A stretch of 64,000 bases of DNA from Aurantiacibacter sp. D1-12 (GCF_028858515.1 NZ_JAPJZJ010000002.1:310001-374000), one strand, 5' to 3'; positions 17,069 through 26,570 are shown, numbered from the stretch's first letter. Notes: generated by a model not told the origin, from the letters alone. Program-made: numbers and translations.

Positions 17069-18803
17069 CCTCAGTCAGTCTCTCGGCAATCTGGGTGACG
17101 AGCTTCATCGCTACGTCCTGCTTGGTCATTTCATCCCAGTGCTCGACCTTGTTCTCGCGCACAAGGTGGATCTGGTTGTCATCCCCGCCCATCACATCTT
17201 CTGAGACATCATTGGCGACGATCCAGTCCACACCCTTGCTCTTGCGCTTCTTGCGCGCGTTATCGACGACATCGTTGGTTTCAGCCGCAAAGCCGATCAG
17301 CAGCTCTGGCCGGTCGGTGCTGGCCGCAACGCCCGCCAAGATGTCAGGGTTTTCGGCAAGGATCAGTGCAGGCGGGGCAGAACCGCGTTTCTTGATTTTC
17401 TTGTCGATGTAGTCACGCGGTTTCCAGTCGGCGACTGCAGCCACCATGATCGCGACATCGGCGGGAAGCGCCTTCTTCACTGCATCCTGCATTTCCTGCG
17501 CGCTGCCGACATCAATCCGGTCAACGCCCAGCGGCGTGCGCAGATTGACCGGGCCGGAAACGAGTGTGACCTTGGCCCCTGCGGCAGCAGCAGCAGCGGC
17601 AATGGCATAACCCTGCTTGCCGCTCGAACGGTTGGCGAGATAGCGCACCGGATCAATCGGCTCATGCGTCGGGCCTGCGGTAACCAGAACGTGCTTGCCG
17701 TAGAGCGGACGCTTTTTGGGATCGTCATCAAAGGCTGGCTGGCCTTCGAGCGGATCGAATTCATCATGCGCCGGGCCAAGCCCGCTTTCGGACGGAGCAT
17801 CGACAGGGTTGGACGGTGCCCTGGCCATCGGCGCAACCGGTGCAGCAGCATCCTCGCCTTCAAACGGCTGCGGAGCGCTTTGCTTGGCGTTGACCTCGTG
17901 ATTGATCGCCTCGCGGTCGGTCGGCGGAGCCGCGCTCGCCTTGCCCTTCTTGGCGAAGAGATGTTCGGCGCCGGTCATATCGGGTTCGGGCAGCTCGGGT
18001 CCCGGAACCACGCCATCGGGCAGCTCCATATCGGCGAACTCTTCGTCGTCGAACTCGTCCTGCTCTTTCGCGGCAGCGCGCGGAATGATCGAGGACAGCA
18101 GACCGCCAAGGCCCATGCCTCCGCCGCCATCGCCCTCTTCTTCGTCGCCCAGCTCTTCATCGTTGCGGCGCGCCAGATAGGCGGCGATGTTACTGCTGGC
18201 AGCAGCCGCATCGAGCCCCAGCGCATCGGCAATTTCGAGGAACACGGCTTCGGGTTCAGGCAAGCGGCCGGGTCCGAATTCGCCGCAGGCCATGCTGCCC
18301 ATGTCGGGCTCCATCACCTTCACACCGCTATCGCGCAGTGTCTGCACGTTGCGCACGGTCGCTTCATGCTGCCACATCTTCACATTCATCGCCGGCACGG
18401 TCATCACCGGCGTATTCGTGGCGAGCAGCATGGTCGTGGCAAGATCATCGGCAATGCCCGCGGCCATCTTGGCAAGCAGGTCTGCCGTGGCGGGGCATAC
18501 GACAACAAGGTCAGCCTCCCGCGACAACTGGATGTGGCCGATCTCGGCCTCGTTTTTCAGGTCCCACAGTGTGGTAAAAACCTGATTGCCCGAAAGCGCA
18601 GCAAGCGACATCGGGGTGACGAATTGCGCCCCGCCCTCTGTCAGCACGCAGGACACATCGGCCCCGCCTTTCTTGATCAGGCGGACCAGTTCACAGCTCT
18701 TGTAAGCGGCAATGCCGCCACCCACGACAAGCAGGATGCGGGGATTGGTCGAGATGTCCTGTTCTCCGTCCTTGTTGATGCGCTGCTGGAGCACGGTTCT
18801 CAC
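17061..18803 (-). CDS. coaBC: Bifunctional CoaBC with a long acidic linker
   Basis: 580 residues against about 400 for usual CoaBC. The flavin-dependent CoaC half (about 20-195) decarboxylates 4'-phosphopantothenoylcysteine and shows PAMNVKMW (137-144) and [11 protein letters not shown] (170-180). The CoaB half (about 368-580) joins cysteine to 4'-phosphopantothenate and shows [20 protein letters not shown] (375-394), VAAVADWKP and the [11 protein letters not shown] segment. Between them, residues about 200-365 form an Asp/Glu/Pro/Ala-rich, probably disordered linker. The start is a GTG with a weak SD, so the exact N-terminus is uncertain. Coupled to dut. Confidence 0.95.
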   Translation of the reverse strand: MRTVLQQRINKDGEQDISTNPRILLVVGGGIAAYKSCELVRLIKKGGADVSCVLTEGGAQFVTPMSLAALSGNQVFTTLWDLKNEAEIGHIQLSREADLVVVCPATADLLAKMAAGIADDLATTMLLATNTPVMTVPAMNVKMWQHEATVRNVQTLRDSGVKVMEPDMGSMACGEFGPGRLPEPEAVFLEIADALGLDAAAASSNIAAYLARRNDEELGDEEEGDGGGGMGLGGLLSSIIPRAAAKEQDEFDDEEFADMELPDGVVPGPELPEPDMTGAEHLFAKKGKASAAPPTDREAINHEVNAKQSAPQPFEGEDAAAPVAPMARAPSNPVDAPSESGLGPAHDEFDPLEGQPAFDDDPKKRPLYGKHVLVTAGPTHEPIDPVRYLANRSSGKQGYAIAAAAAAAGAKVTLVSGPVNLRTPLGVDRIDVGSAQEMQDAVKKALPADVAIMVAAVADWKPRDYIDKKIKKRGSAPPALILAENPDILAGVAASTDRPELLIGFAAETNDVVDNARKKRKSKGVDWIVANDVSEDVMGGDDNQIHLVRENKVEHWDEMTKQDVAMKLVTQIAERLTEDA

Positions 18804-18842
18804 CCGTTATGTAGTCCAAGCGAGCGCCATCGCAAATCTTGG

Positions 18843-19955
18843 TTAAGAATGCCTTTCGGATTTACCCCTTCCCGAGGCAAGTAAATCAGCAATTGCACGG
18901 GGGGCAAGAGCCAGTCCGGCGAGGTAAACGGGGAGCGTAAGCTGCACCCAGTAGAAGTTCTCCGGCCGGGCGAAGAGCGCCATTGCGGTGAAGAAGCCGC
19001 CAAACCACAGCGCAGCGAACAGGCCGAGGCGGTGCCCCATCCCGATCCACCCCATTAGCGGGAGGATAGCAATCGGCGCCGCGAGCCACGGCGGAAGGAC
19101 CAGTAGGATGGTCAGCAGAGAGAGCGCAGTGAGCGGCAGGATCGGCCCTGCGAGTGCGTCCCAACCTTGTGAGGCGACATCACCGGGCAGGCGCTGCGCC
19201 TCCACGCCGAGATAGTGCAGGTACATGCCAACCGCGAAGGTGATGAGCAGCGCGGCAACCGCCAGAGCCTCCTTCCAGCGCTTTTCAGCCACCGCGAAAG
19301 CCAGCCAGAGCAACACGAATGGTGCAGCAATTTCTCTGATAGCGAGAGCCATTGCGGCAAAAATGAGTGCAGGCCACCAGCGATCCGGGCGATAGATCGC
19401 GAGGGCGAGTGACAAAAGTAACCCCGCCACGACCTCATGGATCAGAGGCGCATCGGGAATGATCAGCCCTGCCCCGCCCAACAGCATCGCAATACCCGCA
19501 CCAACGCGTTCGGACGGAGCGACCTTGCCAGTAAGTTGCGCCATCAGCAGCAAGATTGCCGCGGGCAGCCCCAGCAGCAGCACGATGCCAAACGCGTCTC
19601 TCCCGATCCAAGAATGGAGCATGGCCAGCGTGGGCAAACGCACGGTGACGAATGGCTTGGTCGGATAGTTCCCCGCGCGCTGCTCATCCATCGCCGCAGC
19701 GTAGTAGTTCTCGCCCGCGATCACGCGATCCGAAATCCGTTCGTAGAGCGCGAGATCGCCGTCACCTTCTTCGAGGTCTTCATCGGCAATTTCGAGGATC
19801 TCGGTCGGCTCATCACCCGGGACCATGGAGAAACCGCTCCACGCCATCGCCGCTACCAGCAGTGCCAACACGGTGATCGCGACACCGCGTGGCAGATGGC
19901 GGAAGGGGCGCTCCAGCCCCGTCCACCAGCCAATCGGATCGCGCATTATGCTCAT
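18843..19955 (-). CDS. Polytopic membrane protein, paralog 1
   Basis: 370 residues from the ATG at 19955, which has an AAGG SD; the longer frame upstream is not used. About nine hydrophobic helices. After the first helix comes a soluble segment with DLALYERISDRVIAGENYYAAAMDEQRAGNYP..., then VRLPTLAML; later IHEVVAGLLLSLALAIYRPDRW, IREIAAPFVLLWLAF and a C-terminal PENFYWVQLTLPVYLAGLALAPRAI. The layout is reminiscent of GT-C glycosyltransferases (acidic first loop), but I cannot name the family. It is a clear paralog of the next gene upstream (19987-21108) and lies 39 bases before coaBC. Confidence 0.82.
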   Translation of the reverse strand: MSIMRDPIGWWTGLERPFRHLPRGVAITVLALLVAAMAWSGFSMVPGDEPTEILEIADEDLEEGDGDLALYERISDRVIAGENYYAAAMDEQRAGNYPTKPFVTVRLPTLAMLHSWIGRDAFGIVLLLGLPAAILLLMAQLTGKVAPSERVGAGIAMLLGGAGLIIPDAPLIHEVVAGLLLSLALAIYRPDRWWPALIFAAMALAIREIAAPFVLLWLAFAVAEKRWKEALAVAALLITFAVGMYLHYLGVEAQRLPGDVASQGWDALAGPILPLTALSLLTILLVLPPWLAAPIAILPLMGWIGMGHRLGLFAALWFGGFFTAMALFARPENFYWVQLTLPVYLAGLALAPRAIADLLASGRGKSERHS

Positions 19956-19986
19956 GGAGACCTTGTGAACCGCGACCAGCCCATCC

Positions 19987-21108
19987 TCAATGACCGCGCG
20001 CCGAATTCCACAGGCTGGCAAGCGCGCGCGGGACAAAGGCATAGCCGACGAACCACACCGGCATCACTATCAGCGCCCAGTAGAAGTTGTTGTCGCGCCC
20101 CGCGATCATGAAGAGAACTCCGTAGCCAAGGCAGAGCAGGAAGCCTGTCACCCCGAACCAACTGCGCCACGCGGCCCAGCCGAGCAGCGGGAGCAGAACC
20201 AGCGGGGCAGCCACGTAAGGCGGCAGCAAGTGCAGCGGGCTCGACAGTACGATGTTTGCCGTCCAGCCGCCGATGCCGCGCAGTGCCATCCATCCTGGCG
20301 ACGCGGGATCGGCTTCACTGGTCACGCCGGACACAGCGATCAGATGCGCGGTCAGCACTCCGGCAAACAGCAGAACAACGCCCAGCCAAGCTGCCGCTTC
20401 ACCACGGTTTCCACGCAACAAGGCGAGCCAGCCCATCAGCAGGATAAATGGCAGCGCCAGCTCGCGCACGGCCAGCGCCAGTATTCCTGCCAGCAACGCC
20501 CAGCCCCAGCGATCCGGTCGGTAAAGCCCGATCGAGAGCGCAATCAGCATACCCGCCCAGACTTCATGCAGAGCGAGATACTGCGGTTTGAAACCGCTCA
20601 CCGCACCGATGATCAGGAGCAGCAACAGGTATCGCAGACGCCCGGGACCGCCGGGCTCGTCCCGCAAGCGGAAATGCCATGCGACAATGGTCGCAATAGC
20701 CAGTGCCACCGCGAGGACAATCATCCCCCATTCGCCCAAAAGCGCGGTGACGTAGACGAGCGTCGGCAAGCGCACCGCCAGCCCGGGACGGACTGGAAAA
20801 TCACGCGCGCGCTGCTCTTCTACCGCGACTTCATAATAGCTCTCACCGGCTGCCACACGCTCTGCGATGGCATCATAGAGCTGGAGATCGGTGTCGCGTT
20901 CAGGGCCGTTCGTTGCACTCTCTTCGGCCAGGACTACGGGCTCGGCACTATTGGGCGATGTTACAGGAATGTCGGCCTGCGTATCGCGCGCGGTCAGCGC
21001 CGCCGCGACCAGTATGGCGAACGTCAGGACAAGCACCAGCATTGCGGCACCCGGCGCCCAATGCGCGAACCTGTCCCACTCCTTCGAACGTGACCTTAGC
21101 CCAACCAC
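19987..21108 (-). CDS. Polytopic membrane protein, paralog 2
   Basis: 373 residues, start GTG at 21108 overlapping the end of ubiB by 13 bases. The organisation matches its downstream neighbour: one helix, a soluble loop with DLQLYDAIAERVAAGESYYE, EEQRARDFPVRPG, VRLPTLVYV, then LHEVWAGMLIALSIGLYRPDRW, VRELALPFILLMGWLAL and a C-terminal NNFYWALIVMPVWFVGYAFVPRAL. The shared motifs show a tandem duplication. Possible GT-C-like membrane enzyme; function unknown. It sits in the ubiE-ubiB-coaBC-dut operon. Confidence 0.82.
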   Translation of the reverse strand: MVGLRSRSKEWDRFAHWAPGAAMLVLVLTFAILVAAALTARDTQADIPVTSPNSAEPVVLAEESATNGPERDTDLQLYDAIAERVAAGESYYEVAVEEQRARDFPVRPGLAVRLPTLVYVTALLGEWGMIVLAVALAIATIVAWHFRLRDEPGGPGRLRYLLLLLIIGAVSGFKPQYLALHEVWAGMLIALSIGLYRPDRWGWALLAGILALAVRELALPFILLMGWLALLRGNRGEAAAWLGVVLLFAGVLTAHLIAVSGVTSEADPASPGWMALRGIGGWTANIVLSSPLHLLPPYVAAPLVLLPLLGWAAWRSWFGVTGFLLCLGYGVLFMIAGRDNNFYWALIVMPVWFVGYAFVPRALASLWNSARGH

Positions 21109-22652
21109 CCTGTTTCAATGCCCCCGAAAACCAATGCGCCCCCGATAAGCGCCGCCAGAACATAGCCCAGCCAGCCGCGCCCTCTGCGTTCACGGCGTTC
21201 CCATATCAGCTCCACATCATCAAGCGGAGGCTGATCGGGAGCGCCACCTTTCGGGGGAAACTGCTCTTCCAGTCGGCGAACCAGCCTGGGAATGCGCAGG
21301 AGAGTTTCGCCATCCTCGCGAATGCGGTCGGCAATCGCGGCTTCAGGACCCAGCTCGTCACGCATCCAGTTGCGGACATAGGGAGCAGAGGTCTCCCACA
21401 TGTTGATCGCGGGATTGAGCTGGGTGGCGATCCCCTCGACCATCACCATGGTCTTTTGCAGCAGCAGCAGGTGCGGCTGGGTCTGCATGTCGAAATCGCG
21501 GGTGATGGCGAACAGCCCGTCGAGCATTTGGCCAACCGAAAGTTCGCTCACCGGCTTGCCGCGCATCGGTTCGCCGACCGCACGCAGCGCCGTCGCGAAT
21601 TCGCCGACATCATGATAGCTGGGCACATATTGCGCTTCGAAATGGATCTCGGCGACGCGTTTGTAATTGCCGGTGATGAGACCGTATAGGATCTCAGCCA
21701 GCCATTGGCGCGCCTGCGTGTTGATACGCCCCATGATCCCGAAATCGATGGCAACGATGGTGCCATCATCCTTCACGAACAAGTTCCCTTGGTGCATGTC
21801 CGCATGGAAGAACCCGCCAGCAATCGCCTGCGTCAGGAAAGCCAGCACAAGGCGATTGGCTAGTTCGGGCAGGTCGTGTCCGGCTTCAACGAGAGCTTCA
21901 CGATTTGAAATCTTCACGCCATCGACCCATTCGATGGTCATCACCCGGCCATTGGTGCGATCCCAGTCGATATCCGGGATATGATAGCCTTCGACACCGC
22001 GCATCGTTTCCGCCAGCTCGGATGCAGAGGCAGCCTCGCGCCGCAGGTCGAGCTCCCGATTGGTCCAACGCTTGAAATTGGCAATCGTCAACCGCGGGCG
22101 CAGGCGCGCGGCCTCTCCACCCATCGCTTCGACATGTGCGGCGGCCCATTCGTAGGTCGCGATGTCTTCCGCAAATTTCTCGCGAATGCCCGGGCGCAGC
22201 ACTTTGATGGCGACCTGCTTACCGTCCGTGGTGACTCCGCGATGCACCTGCGCGATGCTCGCCGCGCCTACCGGTTCGGGATCGACTTCGCTGAACAGCT
22301 CTTCGAGCGGCCTCTCGAAGCTGAGTTCAATCTGCTGCTTGATCTGCGCAAAAGGCACCGGCGGCAGATTGTCCTGCAGGCTGAGAAGGTTCTGCGCTGC
22401 CTCATCCCCGACAAGGTCAGGCCGCGTGGCTAGCGACTGGCCAAGCTTGATCGCTGCCGGACCGACCGCACGGAATGCGCCGGCATAGTCGGGTTCGGAT
22501 GGCTGGAATGTTCCAAACCGCGCAAGCCGGATCAGTCGCTTTACCGGCGCAGGCGTGTTGGGATCGCGCTCGATCCCGCGCAGCGCACCGTGCTTCGCCA
22601 GGGTCCGGCCCCATTTCAAGAGCCGCCAGATATGCGTTGAAGGGCGCGTCAC
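21096..22652 (-). CDS. ubiB: Ubiquinone biosynthesis kinase-like protein UbiB
   Basis: 518 residues of the ABC1/ADCK family needed for aerobic ubiquinone synthesis. The KxGQ motif reads AAIKLGQSLATRPD, followed by LSLQDNLPPVPF, the invariant Lys strand KQVAIKVLRPGI, the ExD/alpha-C segment, and HADMHQGNLFVKDDGTIVAIDFGIMGRI, the kinase-like catalytic and metal-binding loops. The C-terminus has a membrane helix (LGYVLAALIGGALVFGGI). Only three bases separate it from ubiE, so the two are co-transcribed. Confidence 0.96.
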   Translation of the reverse strand: MTRPSTHIWRLLKWGRTLAKHGALRGIERDPNTPAPVKRLIRLARFGTFQPSEPDYAGAFRAVGPAAIKLGQSLATRPDLVGDEAAQNLLSLQDNLPPVPFAQIKQQIELSFERPLEELFSEVDPEPVGAASIAQVHRGVTTDGKQVAIKVLRPGIREKFAEDIATYEWAAAHVEAMGGEAARLRPRLTIANFKRWTNRELDLRREAASASELAETMRGVEGYHIPDIDWDRTNGRVMTIEWVDGVKISNREALVEAGHDLPELANRLVLAFLTQAIAGGFFHADMHQGNLFVKDDGTIVAIDFGIMGRINTQARQWLAEILYGLITGNYKRVAEIHFEAQYVPSYHDVGEFATALRAVGEPMRGKPVSELSVGQMLDGLFAITRDFDMQTQPHLLLLQKTMVMVEGIATQLNPAINMWETSAPYVRNWMRDELGPEAAIADRIREDGETLLRIPRLVRRLEEQFPPKGGAPDQPPLDDVELIWERRERRGRGWLGYVLAALIGGALVFGGIETGWLG

Positions 22653-22655
22653 GCG

Positions 22656-23387
22656 TTAAATCTTCCAGCCCGAATGGATGTTCACCGCGCCGCCCAAGAT
22701 CTGCTCTACCTTCGTGTGCGCGAAACCGGCACTCTTGATCATTGCCTCAAACTTGGCAGGTTTCGGGAAGCGGCGAATGCTCTCGGCAAGGTAGCGATAG
22801 CTGTCCTCGTCGTTCGCGATTGCCTTGCCGATCTGCGGCATCAGCTTGTGCGAATAGAGATCGTAGACTTCTTTGAAGCCGCTCCATTCGGTGCTGCTGA
22901 ATTCCATGCAGAAGAACCGTCCGCCGAATTTCAGCACGCGATGTGCTTCCTGCAATGCCTTGTCGATGTAGGTTACGTTCCGGATGCCAAACACGATGGT
23001 GTAGGCATCAAACTGGCGATCAGGATAGCTCAGCTCTTCGGCATTCTGGCACGACCATGACAAGCCATCAATTCCACGATCCATCGCGCGCTCGATACCA
23101 ACGTCGAGCATGTCCTGATTGATATCGGCAACCACGATTTCCGCGCCGTGCTCTGCCATGCGGAAAGCGATATCACCCGTGCCACCAGCCATATCGAGAA
23201 TCGCCTCGCCTCGCTGCGGCTTAACGCGGCGCACGAACTGGTCCTTCCACAACCGGTGCATACCCCCCGACATGGCATCATTCATGATGTCATACTTGCT
23301 CGCGACATTGGAAAAGACACCGCCAACGCGCTGTGTCTTCTCTTCGGGGGCTACGTCTTCGTAGCCAAAGGACACCGTATCACTCAT
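22656..23387 (-). CDS. ubiE: Ubiquinone/menaquinone methyltransferase UbiE
   Basis: 243 residues from MSDTVSFGYED (ATG 23387); the longer frame upstream overlaps mutM leader sequence. SAM-dependent C-methylase of ubiquinone synthesis. Class I methyltransferase motif I is ILDMAGGTGDIAF, followed by the AEIVVADINQDML acidic strand, and the two UbiE signatures: YDIMNDAMSGGMHRLWKD and FGIRNVTYIDKALQEAHRVL. First gene of the six-gene minus-strand operon, divergent from mutM across 56 bases. Confidence 0.96.
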   Translation of the reverse strand: MSDTVSFGYEDVAPEEKTQRVGGVFSNVASKYDIMNDAMSGGMHRLWKDQFVRRVKPQRGEAILDMAGGTGDIAFRMAEHGAEIVVADINQDMLDVGIERAMDRGIDGLSWSCQNAEELSYPDRQFDAYTIVFGIRNVTYIDKALQEAHRVLKFGGRFFCMEFSSTEWSGFKEVYDLYSHKLMPQIGKAIANDEDSYRYLAESIRRFPKPAKFEAMIKSAGFAHTKVEQILGGAVNIHSGWKI

Positions 23388-23443
23388 GGCGGTCCACTTA
23401 GTGGCAATTGTGCCCAAGGCAAAGGGTGTTAAAGGCTGTAGCC

Positions 23444-24259
23444 ATGCCGGAACTTCCAGAAGTCGAGACAACCGTGCGCGGACTGGAGCGCTTTATGGAG
23501 GGCGAGCGTATTACCCGCGTACAGCTCAACCGTCCCGATATGCGCTTTCCCTTTCCGCAAGGGCTGGTGCAATCGCTTACCGGAGCGCGGGTCAGCAGCC
23601 TTGGTCGCCGCGCCAAATACGGCCTTATCCATACCGACCGGGAGAGCACCCTGATTTTCCATCTCGGCATGAGCGGCCGCTGGCGGATCGATCCGGGGAC
23701 GGACGACAAGCACGATCACCTTGTCATAGAGACCGCGCAGAACCGCTTCGCGCTCAACGATCCTCGCCGCTTTGGCTATGTCGATCTGGTCGATACGCCT
23801 GCCCTAGATCAGTGGCCTGCCTTCGCAGCGATGGGACCTGAGCCTTTGGGCGATGCGTTTACCGTGGATCACCTGCGCGCCGCCATCAAAGGCCGCAAGC
23901 AGGCGATCAAACTGCTGCTGCTCGACCAGCACGTGGTGGCAGGCCTAGGCAATATATATGTGTGCGAGGCGCTGTTCCGGGCTGGCATTCATCCACGCAA
24001 GGCCGGTGGCCGGGTTTACAAGCCGGCGCTCGAGAAGCTGGTGCCTGCCATCAAGCAGGTGCTCGAGCAATCCATCGTCGATGGCGGCTCATCACTTCGA
24101 GATTACGCGCGACCCGATGGCGAGCTCGGTTACTTCGCCACGCGCTTTCAGGTCTATGGCCACGAAGGAGAGCCATGCGTACGCGGCGATGGCGGTGTGA
24201 TCAGGCGGATCGTGCAGGGTGGGCGAAGCACGTGGTTTTGCCCTGTTTGCCAAACGTAG
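23444..24259 (+). CDS. mutM: Formamidopyrimidine-DNA glycosylase MutM
   Basis: 271 residues. A bifunctional glycosylase/AP lyase that removes 8-oxoguanine and formamidopyrimidines. Start MPELPEVET at 23444 exposes the catalytic Pro2 and Glu3. Other signatures are HLGMSGRWR, DPRRFGYVDLV, the helix-two-turn-helix KLLLLDQHVVAGLGNIYVCEAL and the C-terminal zinc-finger hairpin. The finger has Cys245, Cys266 and Cys269, but where a second cysteine is usual after Cys245 the sequence reads CVRGDGG, so one zinc ligand appears replaced (Asp or Gly). The rest is intact. Confidence 0.95.
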   Translation: MPELPEVETTVRGLERFMEGERITRVQLNRPDMRFPFPQGLVQSLTGARVSSLGRRAKYGLIHTDRESTLIFHLGMSGRWRIDPGTDDKHDHLVIETAQNRFALNDPRRFGYVDLVDTPALDQWPAFAAMGPEPLGDAFTVDHLRAAIKGRKQAIKLLLLDQHVVAGLGNIYVCEALFRAGIHPRKAGGRVYKPALEKLVPAIKQVLEQSIVDGGSSLRDYARPDGELGYFATRFQVYGHEGEPCVRGDGGVIRRIVQGGRSTWFCPVCQT

Positions 24260-24266
24260 CGAATCC

Positions 24267-24295
24267 TTGACCTATCCCACTCACCCCATTATGTG
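24267..24295 (+). promoter_or_regulatory. Candidate rpsT promoter
   Basis: TTGACC (24267-24272), 17-base spacer, TATGTG (24290-24295), about 93 bases before the rpsT ATG. The intervening leader contains a small hairpin GACGC-TTTT-GCGTC (24309-24322). The -10 is a weak match, so this is a candidate only. Confidence 0.45.
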
Positions 24296-24387
24296 CGCCC
24301 GCGATCAGACGCTTTTGCGTCCAACTACCGATTCTAACGAGACAATGGACCGGCCGTTCGCGGACGGCTGAGAAACAGGATTTTTAC

Positions 24388-24648
24388 ATGGCCAATACGC
24401 CGCAAGCCAAGAAGCGCATTCGTCGCAACAACAAGCGCGCCGAGATCAACGGTGCCCGCAAGAGCCGCATCCGTGGCTTCGTGAAGAAGGTCGAGACGGC
24501 CTGCACCGATGGCGACAAGAAGGCTGCGCAGGAAGCCCTGCTGGCTGCACAGCCGGAGATCGCTCGCGGTGTTGCACGCGGCGTGATGCACAAGAACACT
24601 GCGGCTCGTAAAATGAGCCGTCTGAGCAAGCGAGTCGCTGCTCTCTGA
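24388..24648 (+). CDS. rpsT: 30S ribosomal protein S20
   Basis: 86 residues, highly basic, starting [20 protein letters not shown], the standard bS20 N-terminus, with [21 protein letters not shown] at the end. S20 binds 16S rRNA early in 30S assembly. It stands alone between mutM and dnaA with its own leader and terminator; the rpsT-dnaA neighbourhood is common in alphaproteobacteria. Confidence 0.97.
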   Translation: MANTPQAKKRIRRNNKRAEINGARKSRIRGFVKKVETACTDGDKKAAQEALLAAQPEIARGVARGVMHKNTAARKMSRLSKRVAAL

Positions 24649-24709
24649 TTCGCAGATCGGGTCGCCAAATACGCTGACCCGACCTCGAAAAACGGAACGA
24701 ATTCGGAAC

Positions 24710-24740
24710 GAGGCCCGGCTTATCCCCGGGCCTCTTTTTT
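24710..24740 (+). terminator. Intrinsic terminator of rpsT
   Basis: Stem GAGGCCCGG (24710-24718) / CCGGGCCTC (24726-24734) with a 7-base loop and six T. It lies about 60 bases after the rpsT stop and isolates it from dnaA. Confidence 0.92.
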
Positions 24741-25166
24741 GTGCAGCCGCGAAGTGCAGCTATAGCTCGCGACGAGAATGGCGGAAATCCTACGATTCGC
24801 AGAACTGTCACATGGTTCTTGCGTAAAACCAATTACTTGAACGGAAGTCTGCGGGTTTGCGGCGAGTCAAGAACCAAAATTTTAATAAATTCGTCATCAT
24901 ACCCTTGTGCCAATCCGCAGGACGTTCATAACAGGGTTGTGGACGCGATTCATCAGTGCGCGGCCATCAAACATTGAGACATCGACCGGGGGCATCCTGT
25001 GACCATATGACGGTTCGCGGGAGGGGGGAAGTTTTGCCTTCAATCGGTGAGAGGATGGGGCTGCCTAACAAGGCAAAAATTAAGGGATTGGGTTCAGGCG
25101 ATGATTGTGATGGGACCGCACAGCGGCCGGTCAGCAGCGACCAAACAAGAGGCATCAGAGGACAAT
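24741..25166 (+). promoter_or_regulatory. Long dnaA upstream region
   Basis: 426 bases without a convincing gene. It has an AT-rich stretch (AATTTTAATAAATTC near 24877-24891), a 9-base inverted repeat TGGTTCTTG (24813-24821) / CAAGAACCA (24868-24876), and TGTGGACGC near 24938, a poor DnaA-box match (6 of 9). The dnaA promoter must lie here, but I cannot place a confident -35/-10. The open frame upstream of the dnaA ATG shows no conserved sequence. Confidence 0.4.
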
Positions 25167-26570
25167 ATGGAAGATCAAGAAGCAGTGGACCTGGCAGCCG
25201 ATTGGTCAGACATCAGCCAGGGCCTCCGCAAGGATCTTGGTCACCAGCTTTTCACGCAGTGGATCAAGCCGATCCAGCTCGGCAAGATCGACAAGGAAAC
25301 GGGCACGCTGCAGCTTTTCCTGCCGACCGAGTTTTCTGCCAACTGGGTACGCGATCGCTATCATGATCGTCTGTCGCTCGCTTGGAAGATTGCCCGCGGT
25401 GAAGTGCGCCACGTAAAAATCGAAGTGCACCCGGGCCGCCGCAAGATTGCCGATTTCAGCCTGCGCGGGGACGATGGCTTTGGCCACCGCGCGGCAAACG
25501 ATGCAACGCTGGCGATGGAATCCATTGGCGATGACGGCTTCACCAGCTCGGTCGGTCTCGACCCGAGCCAAACCTTCGCCGCATTCGTAACCGGCAGCAC
25601 CAACGTGCTCGCCAAGAATGCTGCGGAGCGTATGGCCAAGGCCGAGAAGCCGCAGTTCAGCCCGCTCTATCTCAAGGCCGCCACCGGCCAGGGCAAGACA
25701 CACTTGCTGCACGCCATCGGCCACAGCTACCTGCAGGCCTTCCCGCGGGCGCGCATCTTCTACTGCTCGGCAGAGCGCTTCATGGTCGAGTTTGTCCAGG
25801 CGCTGAAGTCGAACGAGATGATCGAATTCAAGGCTCGCCTGCGCGCTTTCGACCTGCTGCTGGTGGACGATATCCAGTTCATCATCGGCAAGGCCGCCGC
25901 ACAGGAAGAGCTGCTCTACACGATCGACGCGCTGCTGGCTGAGGGCAAGCGCCTCGTGTTTGCCGCCGACCGCGCACCGCAGGCTCTCGACGGTGTCGAA
26001 CCGCGCCTGCTTTCACGCCTGTCGATGGGCCTGGTGGCAGACATCCAGCCCGCCGATATCGAGCTGCGCCGGGCGATCCTCGAATCGAAGCTCACCCGCT
26101 TTGCTCCGCTGGAAGTGCCCGAAGACGTGATCGACTTCCTCGCCCGCACCGTCAGCCGCAATGTGCGTGAACTGGTGGGCGGCCTGAACAAGCTGATCGC
26201 CTATGCCCAACTGACGGGGCAGGAAGTATCGTTACAGCTCGCCGAAGAGCAGTTAACCGATATCCTGTCGGCCAATCGCCGCCGTATCACGATCGACGAG
26301 ATCCAGCGCACGGTTTGCCAGTTCTACCGCATCGACCGCAGCGAGATGAGCAGCAAGCGCCGTGCGCGTGCCGTGGTTCGTCCGCGCCAGGTGGCGATGT
26401 ATCTGGCGAAGGTCCTAACCCCGCGCAGTTATCCCGAAATCGGGCGTAAGTTCGGTGGCCGCGATCACTCGACCGTGATCCACGCCGTGCGCCTGATCGA
26501 AGACCTGCGCGAGCGCGATGCCGATATGGACGGCGATGTGCGCAGCCTGTTGAGACAGCTCGAAAGCTGA
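25167..26570 (+). CDS. dnaA: Chromosomal replication initiator DnaA
   Basis: 467 residues from the ATG at 25167 (SD AGAGGA). The order is domain I (about 10-90, LGHQLFTQWIKPIQ...), a short variable domain II, AAA+ domain III with Walker A GQGKTHLLHA (174-183) and Walker B LLLVDDIQFI (230-239), and domain IV with the DnaA-box helix-turn-helix ending GGRDHSTVIHAVRLIEDL. It binds DnaA boxes and opens oriC. Near-match boxes directly downstream (26685-26705) could indicate autoregulation or an origin-like site. Confidence 0.97.
   Translation: MEDQEAVDLAADWSDISQGLRKDLGHQLFTQWIKPIQLGKIDKETGTLQLFLPTEFSANWVRDRYHDRLSLAWKIARGEVRHVKIEVHPGRRKIADFSLRGDDGFGHRAANDATLAMESIGDDGFTSSVGLDPSQTFAAFVTGSTNVLAKNAAERMAKAEKPQFSPLYLKAATGQGKTHLLHAIGHSYLQAFPRARIFYCSAERFMVEFVQALKSNEMIEFKARLRAFDLLLVDDIQFIIGKAAAQEELLYTIDALLAEGKRLVFAADRAPQALDGVEPRLLSRLSMGLVADIQPADIELRRAILESKLTRFAPLEVPEDVIDFLARTVSRNVRELVGGLNKLIAYAQLTGQEVSLQLAEEQLTDILSANRRRITIDEIQRTVCQFYRIDRSEMSSKRRARAVVRPRQVAMYLAKVLTPRSYPEIGRKFGGRDHSTVIHAVRLIEDLRERDADMDGDVRSLLRQLES

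Noticed and set aside
17664-18884. 406-codon plus-strand open frame opposite coaBC
   Set aside because: The frame mirrors codon bias of coaBC, including its acidic linker; composition is not protein-like.
24741-25166. A chromosomal origin in the dnaA upstream region
   Set aside because: Only one poor DnaA-box match (6 of 9) and no AT-rich 13-mer array are seen; an origin claim is not supported.
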